Shown here: piece by piece, positions 13,510 through 20,107 of the stretch
How the letters are laid out: each line of letters opens with the position of its first letter
How positions within the stretch are numbered: position 1 is the stretch's first letter
Source of the DNA: Clostridium sp. CAG:967
GTDB lineage: Bacteria > Cyanobacteriota > Vampirovibrionia > Gastranaerophilales > Gastranaerophilaceae
DNA length: 21,916 nucleotides
Direction: 5' to 3'
NCBI GenBank assembly: GCA_000433095.1
Contig: HF991470.1
Coordinates: 19,108-41,023 of the forward strand
The notes under the pieces: generated by a model
What the model was told of the DNA's origin: nothing
Seen by the model: only the letters and a program-made list of their open reading frames with translations
Database searches by the model: none
Program-made: the position numbers and the translations under genes

Positions 13510-15018
13510 ATGAAGAAAGCTGCTTTATTTTATATAACACTATTTCTACTAATTTTGGCGTTTACAATTACTGCCGATTATTTTGATTATGATTTGTGGG
13601 CAAGATTAATTGCGGGAATGGGCGTTATAGACGGGGGGCATGTCTTAAAGGCTGACTTTTTATCGTACACTCCTGTTCACACATGGTGGGATCATGAGTG
13701 GGGCTCAGGTGTAATATTTTATTTCTTTCTTAAATATTTTGGACCTTATAGCCTGCTCTTGCTGCAATCTGTGCTTTTCTTCGGAATATTTTTTATAGCT
13801 TCAAAAATAATAAAACTGCGTTCTGAAATTTCGCCTTACAATATTTTATTTTACTTTTTTGCGGTCATGGCAGTTATGCATAATTTTAACTCGCCTGTCA
13901 GATGCCACATGTTCAGTTTCTTGCTGTTTACTTTATACATTTATATATTTGAACTTGCAAGAAAAGGTAAGAACAAACCTTTATTTTTAATTCCTATTAT
14001 AACAATTTTATGGAATAACATACACGGAGGTGTTGTAGCAGGATTAGGTTTAACAGGAATGTATGCGCTGGGAGAGTTTTTAAACAACAAACCTTTTAAA
14101 AAATATTTAATTACGCTGGTAATTTCTGCTCTCACATTATTTATCAATCCGTGGGGATATGAATATATAAAATTCCTGTTAATGGCAAATACTATGGAAA
14201 GAACACACATTGTTGAATGGTGGGGGTTATTCTCAAAATTCCATTTATTTAAACAGATACCTTTTAAGGTATTTATGCTGGGTTCTGCAGCAGTAGAATT
14301 TATTTGTATATTTAAAAGTATTAAACTTGAAGGAATAAAACAGTGGTATAAAAATGCTGATAAAGTCAAATACATTGTACTTTTATCAACACTATATCTT
14401 GCATTAAGTCATGTAAAATTACTGCCGTTTTTTGCAATTGCATCCGTATGCTTTGTTTATGAAGACTTCTATAAACTTATTAAAAACATAAACCTGCCGC
14501 ATTGGAAAGATAAGGCGGTTTATATTCTATTAATTGCAGTATCGTTGTTTACGCTTAGTGCTAAAGAGATATCTTTACCTGCCGGGTTAAAACATTATCC
14601 TGTAAAAGAAGTTGAATTTGTAAAAATAAACAATTTAAAAGGTAAAATACTGGTTAACTTTGGACTTGGAAGCTATGTTTCTTATAAACTCTATCCTGAC
14701 AATTTAATCTTTATGGACGGTAGATATGAAGAAGTATATTATGATTACATGGTTCCAATGCTAAAAGAATTTTGCCTTGCATATCCTCATTGGAAAGAAA
14801 TACTACAGTATTTTCCGCCTGATATTATTATTATTGAAAATTATTATCCTGTATACAATGTATTAAAAGAATCAAGTGATTGGCATCTTGTTTATACAGG
14901 CGGTATATTCGGTGTATTTGTTCCAAAAAATAAATCAACACAAAAATTTAAAATGCCGACAGATGATATAAATTACTATAAAAATACTCTATTTAATACA
15001 GGTATAAATTTTAAATAA
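13510..15018 (+). CDS. Polytopic membrane protein, GT-C glycosyltransferase-like
   Basis: A 502-residue membrane protein with about nine to ten hydrophobic segments and a soluble C-terminal domain. After the first membrane helix comes an acidic motif, Asp26-Tyr-Asp28-Leu-Trp30. It is followed by 'FLSYTPVHTWWDHEWGSGVIFY', the signature of a family of GT-C-like proteins (acidic motif, then a Trp-rich 'W.dHEW' loop) believed to move sugars from lipid carriers. The C-terminal part 'KILVNFGLGSYVSYKLYPDNLIFMDGRYEEVY' and 'DIIIIENYYPVYNVLKESSDWHLVY' matches the same family. Donor and acceptor are unknown and the enzyme assignment is an inference. The ATG at 13510 is preferred to the TTG at 13504 because the upstream -10 points to it and no ribosome binding site exists. 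It is followed after 15 bp by the patatin gene. Confidence 0.75.
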   Translation: MKKAALFYITLFLLILAFTITADYFDYDLWARLIAGMGVIDGGHVLKADFLSYTPVHTWWDHEWGSGVIFYFFLKYFGPYSLLLLQSVLFFGIFFIASKIIKLRSEISPYNILFYFFAVMAVMHNFNSPVRCHMFSFLLFTLYIYIFELARKGKNKPLFLIPIITILWNNIHGGVVAGLGLTGMYALGEFLNNKPFKKYLITLVISALTLFINPWGYEYIKFLLMANTMERTHIVEWWGLFSKFHLFKQIPFKVFMLGSAAVEFICIFKSIKLEGIKQWYKNADKVKYIVLLSTLYLALSHVKLLPFFAIASVCFVYEDFYKLIKNINLPHWKDKAVYILLIAVSLFTLSAKEISLPAGLKHYPVKEVEFVKINNLKGKILVNFGLGSYVSYKLYPDNLIFMDGRYEEVYYDYMVPMLKEFCLAYPHWKEILQYFPPDIIIIENYYPVYNVLKESSDWHLVYTGGIFGVFVPKNKSTQKFKMPTDDINYYKNTLFNTGINFK

Positions 15019-15021
15019 GGT

Positions 15022-15027
15022 TATAAT
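15022..15027 (+). promoter_or_regulatory. Consensus -10 six bases before the patatin ATG (leaderless candidate)
   Basis: TATAAT (15022-15027), then TACAAT, then ATG 15034. Spacing would start the transcript on the A of the ATG. There is no Shine-Dalgarno sequence and no clear -35. It lies in the 15-bp gap between two same-strand genes, so it would be an internal promoter. Confidence 0.42.
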
Positions 15028-15033
15028 TACAAT

Positions 15034-16242
15034 ATGAATAAAAGTTTTAAATACACATGTTTGTTTGGCGGAGGCGCAATCAGAGGAGTTTCTTATATTG
15101 GTGCAGTCAAAGCACTTGAAGAATTAGGAATAACTCCACAAACACTTGCAGGTTCTTCAGTCGGATCTATCATAGCTGCATTACTAGCTGTAGGATATAA
15201 TTCCGGTGAACTCAAAGAAATATTTTTGAAAGTTAACTTTGACCTTTTTCGTGATATTTCTCTTGGCTTGGGTCCTATTTTTGCACTTAGCAAAGGTGAA
15301 GTTTTCCTCGATTGGTTAAGGGATTTGATAGAGTCAAAATTTTACGGTGAAAAATACAAAAAAGGCGCAAACAGATCAGTTACCTTTAAAGATATTGATA
15401 AAAATCTGGTTATTATCACAACAAATCTTTCAAATTTTGAATGTAAAGAATTTTCAAGATATGAAACTCCCGACTTTGAAATTGCCTCAGCCATAAGAAT
15501 TTCGTGTTGTATGCCCGGCTTAATGAAGCCTATCGAATACAACAAAACTATTCTTGTGGACGGTGACCTGCAAAAAAGCTGGCCAATGTGGAAGTTATCT
15601 AAAAATCTTTTGTTGAATGATGAAAGAATTCTTGAATTCAGGCTGGAAGGATATTACGATGACAATAACAATAATCTTTCGGGACTGGATTATGCCAATG
15701 CTGTTTACAGCTGCATGACAGCTATGTCAACCTCGTTTATAACAAATATATATGCAGGTAAAGATAAATTTGATTATATAGTTCTAAATACAGGCGATGT
15801 AGTTGTTGTAGATTTTAATATCAACGCTAACAAGCGTAATGAGCTTATGAAAATCGGATATGATCAGACAATGGAATATTTTAAGCAAATACTTCCATGC
15901 AAAAAATCTAAAATAAAAGACAATTATTTTGTTATACTAAATCATTTGAACAAAATAAATAAATTAATTTCGTCAAATAATATTTTAAAAGCAAAAATGC
16001 AGTTAGGAGATTTATTCACTGACCTATGCGATTTGCATAACATAATTGATTTAACGGATTATGAAGACTTAAAATCTTTTAAAAATTTATTCTTGCAAAA
16101 CATAATTTATCCGCCGCTTTTCGGCAAAGCAAAAATTAATAACGAAAGATTTATTAAAACTGAATTAACCAGAATGATAAAAAATATCACTGATAAAGTT
16201 GCAGAACTTGAAAACTATTTAGCACTTTATCCCGCAAAATAA
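15034..16242 (+). CDS. Patatin-like phospholipase
   Basis: A Ser-Asp dyad lipid acyl hydrolase of the patatin family, 402 residues. The oxyanion loop is 'GGGAIRG' (residues 12-18), the nucleophile is Ser42 in the elbow G40-S-S-V-G44, and the catalytic Asp is probably Asp176 in 'LVDGDLQKSWP'. The patatin domain covers roughly residues 8-260. The last 120 residues are mainly helical and Lys/Asn-rich with no recognised domain. There is no signal peptide, so the protein would be cytosolic or delivered another way; some family members are membrane-remodelling enzymes and some are effectors. It lies directly after the GT-C-like gene and ends 4 bp before the -35 of the tRNA promoter. No ribosome binding site is seen; the start follows a TATAAT hexamer. 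Confidence 0.9.
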   Translation: MNKSFKYTCLFGGGAIRGVSYIGAVKALEELGITPQTLAGSSVGSIIAALLAVGYNSGELKEIFLKVNFDLFRDISLGLGPIFALSKGEVFLDWLRDLIESKFYGEKYKKGANRSVTFKDIDKNLVIITTNLSNFECKEFSRYETPDFEIASAIRISCCMPGLMKPIEYNKTILVDGDLQKSWPMWKLSKNLLLNDERILEFRLEGYYDDNNNNLSGLDYANAVYSCMTAMSTSFITNIYAGKDKFDYIVLNTGDVVVVDFNINANKRNELMKIGYDQTMEYFKQILPCKKSKIKDNYFVILNHLNKINKLISSNNILKAKMQLGDLFTDLCDLHNIIDLTDYEDLKSFKNLFLQNIIYPPLFGKAKINNERFIKTELTRMIKNITDKVAELENYLALYPAK

Positions 16243-16246
16243 ATTG

Positions 16247-16275
16247 TTGACAATAAATTATCTTTGGGTTAGTAT
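16247..16275 (+). promoter_or_regulatory. tRNA-Leu promoter
   Basis: A perfect TTGACA (16247-16252) is followed after 17 bp by TAGTAT (16270-16275); an overlapping TATAAA at 16273 is an alternative -10 with longer spacing. The start would lie about 10-15 nt before the mature tRNA. Confidence 0.6.
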
Positions 16276-16294
16276 AAATGTACTGAAATGCTCT

Positions 16295-16380
16295 GCCCTG
16301 GTGGCGGAATCGGTAGACGCGCCGGACTTAAAATCCGGTTGGGGTTAAACCCAGTGCCAGTTCAAGTCTGGCCCAGGGCA
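16295..16380 (+). tRNA. trnL: tRNA-Leu, anticodon UAA
   Basis: A class II tRNA of 86 nt. Acceptor arms GCCCTGG (16295-16301) and CCAGGGC (16373-16379) pair perfectly, with discriminator A at 16380. The anticodon stem CCGGA/TCCGG flanks loop CTTAAAA, giving anticodon TAA at 16329-16331. The long variable arm (GGGTTAAACCC) and TTCAAGT T-loop are typical of tRNA-Leu. CCA is not encoded. There is no intron, whereas cyanobacterial tRNA-Leu(UAA) genes commonly hold a group I intron in the anticodon loop. Confidence 0.97.
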
Positions 16381-16387
16381 TTTTTAT

Positions 16388-16412
16388 AAGAACTCGAAAG
16401 AGTTCTTTTTTT
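16388..16412 (+). terminator. Intrinsic terminator after tRNA-Leu
   Basis: AAGAACTC (16388-16395), GAAA tetraloop, GAGTTCTT (16400-16407) and a run of T to 16412: an 8-bp stem with a stable loop and U-tract. Confidence 0.92.
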
Positions 16413-16511
16413 ATTTGTTACGAAATGTTAAATACAGGCTAAACTCTTACAGCACAAGGGAATATAAGATATAGAATATTTTTTAGGGCAATTTTTATTT
16501 TATTATTTACT

Positions 16512-16534
16512 TTATATATATAATATATATAACA
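16512..16534 (+). promoter_or_regulatory. Alternating TA tract containing the likely -10 of the EF-hand gene
   Basis: An almost purely alternating T/A stretch includes TATAAT at 16519-16524. It sits just upstream of the TGGAGAG ribosome binding site and ATG 16547. No clear -35 is found 17 bp upstream. The tract should melt easily. The rest of the region between the tRNA terminator and this point shows no further feature I can support. Confidence 0.35.
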
Positions 16535-16546
16535 CTGGAGAGTATA

Positions 16547-17521
16547 ATGTCTGATGTAAGTTTAACTCAAAAATTTTCTAATATGTTTTCAAAGCTTGGT
16601 GCTGGTTTAACTCAAACTGCTATGACAGGTATTGCTCTTAAAAGCATGAACAGCGGTTGCGGCGGAAACAGTATTTGGGGCTTTGGCTGCGGCGGCGGTA
16701 ATATAGGTTTTGCCGGAGGTTACGGGTTTGGTTTTGGAGGCGGTTTATGCCCTGGAGCAGATCCAATGGGCGTTACATGGATGAATTCAGGCGGATGCTC
16801 TACTAACCCTTATGCAGCTGCAATGGGACAGCAGGCTGCTTACGCATGGGGAGCCAGCTTATATCAACAGGCTGCTGCTCAATATGCTGTTACGGCACAA
16901 CAAAGAGCTTTAGCGCAATCACAAATGCAAACATTACAAAAGACTAAGGCAGAGTATGCCGGTAATATTGAAAAAGATCAGAGTACAGAACAGGGTAAAG
17001 CCTTTGATAAAGCAACAGATGAAATGGTTGATAAAGAAGGAAATGTTGTAAAAGACAAAGAATTTAGTATAATCGACAAGTATACTGATCCCGAGGACAA
17101 AACAAAATGCAAAGATGAATATAAAGAAGCAGTAAGTAATTTAGCTAAATCTTACGCTGCCGAAATTGATAATTCTCAAGGAAATAAAGACGGTAAGGTT
17201 ACTTTAGAAGAATTTGTTAAACATGAACTTTCTAAATTGCCGTCAGATGCATCAGATGCTACCAAATCTAAAGCAAAACTTGCAGCACAGAATGCATATA
17301 ACAAAATAGATCAGAACGGTGACGGATATGCTGACTGGAAAGAGTTAGCTGCTGTTATGGCAACACTCGACACTGATACAAGCCAGCAAAAAGATAAAGA
17401 CGGAACAATCAAATCAAGTGACTATGCAAAATGGTCTGCTCTTATGTCACAAAATAACACTAACGAATTTGATTATAAAGTTCGAGCAAGCTATACACAA
17501 TTATTCAGCAAGGATAAGTAA
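16547..17521 (+). CDS. Gly/Cys-rich protein with EF-hand calcium-binding region
   Basis: A 324-residue protein in three parts. Residues 1-35 form an amphipathic helix ('LTQKFSNMFSKLGAGLTQTAMTGIALKS'). Residues 36-85 are a Gly/Cys/aromatic-rich low-complexity stretch ('GFGCGGGNIGFAGGYGFGFGGG') with several cysteines. A Gln/Ala-rich helix follows, then a charged C-terminal half with EF-hand loops. One loop is canonical: Asp255-x-Asn257-x-Asp259-Gly260-x-x-Asp263-x-x-Glu266. Two others, near residues 211-222 and 285-300, keep the central D-G and the end acid but appear to lack the first Asp. It probably binds calcium; there is no classical signal peptide. Ribosome binding site TGGAGAG precedes ATG 16547. 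Its 3' end overlaps the convergent csaB gene by 21 bp. Role unknown. Confidence 0.85.
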   Translation: MSDVSLTQKFSNMFSKLGAGLTQTAMTGIALKSMNSGCGGNSIWGFGCGGGNIGFAGGYGFGFGGGLCPGADPMGVTWMNSGGCSTNPYAAAMGQQAAYAWGASLYQQAAAQYAVTAQQRALAQSQMQTLQKTKAEYAGNIEKDQSTEQGKAFDKATDEMVDKEGNVVKDKEFSIIDKYTDPEDKTKCKDEYKEAVSNLAKSYAAEIDNSQGNKDGKVTLEEFVKHELSKLPSDASDATKSKAKLAAQNAYNKIDQNGDGYADWKELAAVMATLDTDTSQQKDKDGTIKSSDYAKWSALMSQNNTNEFDYKVRASYTQLFSKDK

Positions 17522-18511
17522 CTTATCAAACTTTTCCCAATTAAAAGTTTTTGTTTCCGCAAACCTTAGTAAATCATTTTTGCTAAGGTTTGTCATTTTA
17601 GAATAAACTTCTTCGAGATTTTCTTTAGCATCCATGGAAATTAGCGGAATAGAAGCCTCATTAGCAAGTTTTTCAACTTTAATATCATAATTTATCGCAC
17701 AAGTCTTGACACCGCACTTTAAAGCTACGAGAACAGCATGAAAACGCATTGCAATTAAATACTCTAATCTTGAAACTTTTTCAATAATATTATCTGTTAC
17801 GATTTCTGTTTTCAAATCAGGATTAAAAGCATGAAGAACTGACTCAAACCTCTTGCAAAGATCCAAATCTAAAGCTTCCTGCAAAGAATATATTTCAACT
17901 TTTTTATCACTGAATTTTGTTACAACCAGCAAAGCCAGTTTGTGTAAAAGATTTAAATTCATAGTTTTAAAATCTCTTAATTGAATTCCTACAACTCCAT
18001 TTTCAGTTTTTGGTCGTAAGTTCATAGAAAAAATAGGATCGCAAACCAGCTCGGATTTAACGTTCCATTTATTTAAAAGTTTTAAGCTGTCATTGTCACG
18101 CACAGTTACATAAGAACAGTGTTTTAAAAGATTTTTTACTATAAACTGCGCAAACTTATTATTCACAGGACCAATTCCCTGCGCAAATATAATTACTTTT
18201 TTATTGAAAAGAAGTGCAAGAGCAATAATAAAAGAATAATAAACAAGGCTTTTTAAACTGGTAACGTCCTGCAACAGACTTCCACCACCGGAAATTAACA
18301 CATCGGTATTCTGAATTTCTTTTAACACATCAGGCATATAAAAACTTCTCACCGAATTAACAGAATATTTCTTAGCTGTGTACCCTGTATCAGAAGAAAG
18401 CACAGTTATATCAGCACCGATTTCTTTCAAATGGCTGACAAGTACGGAAAGAATAGCTTCATCGCCAAAATTTTTAAACCCGTAATATCCTGAGATTAAA
18501 ACTTTAGTCAT
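17501..18511 (-). CDS. csaB: Polysaccharide pyruvyl transferase CsaB
   Basis: Transfers pyruvate from phosphoenolpyruvate to a sugar of the cell-wall polymer, forming the ketal that S-layer-homology domains bind. It has 336 residues with the family's features: N-terminal 'ISGYYGFKNFGDEAILSVLV', 'DVLISGGGSLLQDVTS', 'VIIFAQGIGPV', 'SYVTVRDNDSLKLL', and the C-terminal 'LIAMRFHAVLVALKCGVKTCAINYDIKVEKL' with the conserved Arg-x-His. It is probably a peripheral cytoplasmic enzyme. It is the last gene of a minus-strand operon: its ATG at 18511 lies inside the end of the kinase gene (8-bp overlap), with GAGGAAA before it. Its own 3' end overlaps the EF-hand gene, and no terminator is visible. Confidence 0.9.
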   Translation of the reverse strand: MTKVLISGYYGFKNFGDEAILSVLVSHLKEIGADITVLSSDTGYTAKKYSVNSVRSFYMPDVLKEIQNTDVLISGGGSLLQDVTSLKSLVYYSFIIALALLFNKKVIIFAQGIGPVNNKFAQFIVKNLLKHCSYVTVRDNDSLKLLNKWNVKSELVCDPIFSMNLRPKTENGVVGIQLRDFKTMNLNLLHKLALLVVTKFSDKKVEIYSLQEALDLDLCKRFESVLHAFNPDLKTEIVTDNIIEKVSRLEYLIAMRFHAVLVALKCGVKTCAINYDIKVEKLANEASIPLISMDAKENLEEVYSKMTNLSKNDLLRFAETKTFNWEKFDKLLILAE

Positions 18512-19442
18512 TATTTCCTCTGTAAATTGAATAAACTTCGTCTTTATATGGTATGGATTTTATGGCACCAATACCTTTAGCCTGTAGTCCAGCTACAATA
18601 GAAGCAAACTTTGCAGCTTCAAAAGGTGTAAAGCCGTGTGTAAGAGCATGCAAGAAACCGCCGTTAAATACATCTCCTGAACAAGTTGTATCTATAACAT
18701 CATTTGTAAAGAATTCCGTAAAAACAATATTCCCGTTATAACCGGTGTAATATCCGTTTTTATCACTTGCCTTAAGGACAATTGTAGATATCCCCATATC
18801 CCAGAGCTTTTTGATAATATTTTCAGGCGAATCAATATCTAAAATATTAATTGTATCGTGCTTTGTACTCATAAAAAGTATATCAACATATGATGCAACT
18901 CTGTTAAATGCCTCTTTTGCTTCTTCAGGGTTGGTAATAGCCGAATAGTAATTAGGATCATAAGCAGTAGTAATCCCGTTTTCTTTTGCAAGTCTGAATG
19001 TTGTTTCAACAGCTTCGTTAGCAGAAGGTGACAGTGATTGTGTTACACCGGATGCATAAACCACACCTGCCTTTTTTAAATATTCCAAATCAATATCTTC
19101 TAGAGACAATTTAGAAGATGCGATTTTTTTTCGGTAATATACTATTTCTTTTTCTTTTATTGACGGTCTTGCAACAATATACATTCCGTTAGCTTCTTCA
19201 GTAAGCTTAACCTGTGAAATATCAAGTCCTTCAGCCTGCCAGCTGTCAAGCAAATAATCCTTAAAAGCATCGTTACCTACTCTGGTAACAAAACCTACTT
19301 TAGACCCCATTCGTAAAGCTGCGATTGCCGTTGCTATTGCATCACCGCCATAATATTTATAAAGGCAGCCAGCCTGTGACATTTTTGCATTCGTAGAAAG
19401 TTCTATCAGACTTTCCCCAATTGTAATAATATCTAATTCCAT
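18504..19442 (-). CDS. kdgK: PfkB-family sugar kinase, probably 2-keto-3-deoxygluconate kinase
   Basis: A ribokinase-fold kinase of 312 residues, expected to phosphorylate KDG to KDPG with ATP. Seen: N-terminal 'IITIGESLIELS', the sugar lid and Gly-Gly motif 'YKYYGGDAIATAIAALRMG', 'VGNDAFKDYLL', 'EIVYYRKKIASSKL' (a stretch typical of KDG kinases), and the ATP/anion-hole motif 'DTTCSGDVFNGGFLHAL' with the catalytic Asp in S-G-D. The usual G-A-G-D is C-S-G-D here, a mild variant. The substrate call is strengthened by the KDPG-aldolase-like gene ending 1 bp upstream. AAAGG precedes ATG 19442, inside the end of the aldolase gene. It overlaps csaB by 8 bp. Confidence 0.85.
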   Translation of the reverse strand: MELDIITIGESLIELSTNAKMSQAGCLYKYYGGDAIATAIAALRMGSKVGFVTRVGNDAFKDYLLDSWQAEGLDISQVKLTEEANGMYIVARPSIKEKEIVYYRKKIASSKLSLEDIDLEYLKKAGVVYASGVTQSLSPSANEAVETTFRLAKENGITTAYDPNYYSAITNPEEAKEAFNRVASYVDILFMSTKHDTINILDIDSPENIIKKLWDMGISTIVLKASDKNGYYTGYNGNIVFTEFFTNDVIDTTCSGDVFNGGFLHALTHGFTPFEAAKFASIVAGLQAKGIGAIKSIPYKDEVYSIYRGNND

Positions 19443-19443
19443 A

Positions 19444-20052
19444 CTAACCTTTTAACTCCGTTACGATTTTTTTAGCACGCTTTGTTATTTCAGATAAGGA
19501 ATATCCGTCATATAAATCTCTGCCAATACCAACAACTGATGCACCTGCTTTTAGATATGAAGTAACTTCATTAAGTTTAACATTTCCGAGAGGCATAATA
19601 TTAAGAAACGGCATTGGTCTTAATAAATCTTCAACGTACATAGCCCCGCCCATAGCCGTAATAGGATATATTTTTATAAGCTGGATACGTGATTTCCAAG
19701 CCTTATACGCTTCATTAGCGGTTGTAGCTCCAGCAATATAAGGAATTTGTTTATCTTTTGATATCTTAACAAGGTTCATTGAAAAAACAGGTGCCGAAAT
19801 CATCTTTGCTCCTGATAAAATAGCTGCATCAGCCTGCATTGATGTGATAATACCGCCTGCACAAACGTTTGCATATTTTGAAATTTCTTCTATTGCTCTA
19901 AATAACGAAGGGTTTTCAACGTTAATTTCTAAAACTTTTATACCGCCATCTATTAGAGCTTTTGCTCTATCTATTGCTGTCTGTGCATCATTAGTTCTTA
20001 AAATAGGAAAAATCTTCTCCTCAGATAACACATTAATTAAATTTTCTGTCAT
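19444..20052 (-). CDS. eda: KDPG aldolase family protein
   Basis: A class I aldolase (202 residues) expected to split 2-keto-3-deoxy-6-phosphogluconate into pyruvate and glyceraldehyde 3-phosphate. The fold and catalytic residues are recognisable: 'FPILRTNDAQTAIDRAKALIDGGIKVLEI' with the general acid/base Glu42, 'IPYIAGATTANEAYKAW', and the Schiff-base Lys127 in 'LIKIYPITAMGG', where E. coli Eda has KFFPAE. Differences: the Arg of Eda's 'EVTLRT' is not conserved (here EINVEN) and 'VGAGT' is 'VCAGG', so substrate or phosphate recognition may differ. It is the first gene of the minus-strand operon with the kinase and csaB. AAAGGA lies 6 nt before ATG 20052, and TATAAT (20076-20081, minus strand) is the likely -10. 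Confidence 0.85.
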   Translation of the reverse strand: MTENLINVLSEEKIFPILRTNDAQTAIDRAKALIDGGIKVLEINVENPSLFRAIEEISKYANVCAGGIITSMQADAAILSGAKMISAPVFSMNLVKISKDKQIPYIAGATTANEAYKAWKSRIQLIKIYPITAMGGAMYVEDLLRPMPFLNIMPLGNVKLNEVTSYLKAGASVVGIGRDLYDGYSLSEITKRAKKIVTELKG

Positions 20053-20075
20053 AATCTATCCTTTTTTCAAAATTT

Positions 20076-20081
20076 ATTATA
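20076..20081 (-). promoter_or_regulatory. -10 element of the aldolase-kinase-csaB operon
   Basis: A perfect TATAAT on the minus strand, with its start point about 17 nt before ATG 20052 and ribosome binding site AAAGGA in between. The -35 region overlaps the ribosome binding site of the divergent cyclase gene, so the 55-bp gap must hold both promoters. Confidence 0.45.
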
Positions 20082-20107
20082 TCATAAAATAAAGATTAGG
20101 GAGAAGT

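Noticed and set aside
13941..14375. 144-residue minus-strand ORF inside the GT-C-like gene
   Set aside because: Fully within a gene with clear family motifs on the plus strand; no ribosome binding site or promoter of its own.
16295..16380. tRNA gene as an integration site for a mobile element
   Set aside because: No integrase gene, no repeat of the tRNA 3' end and no phage-like gene appears in the following sequence.
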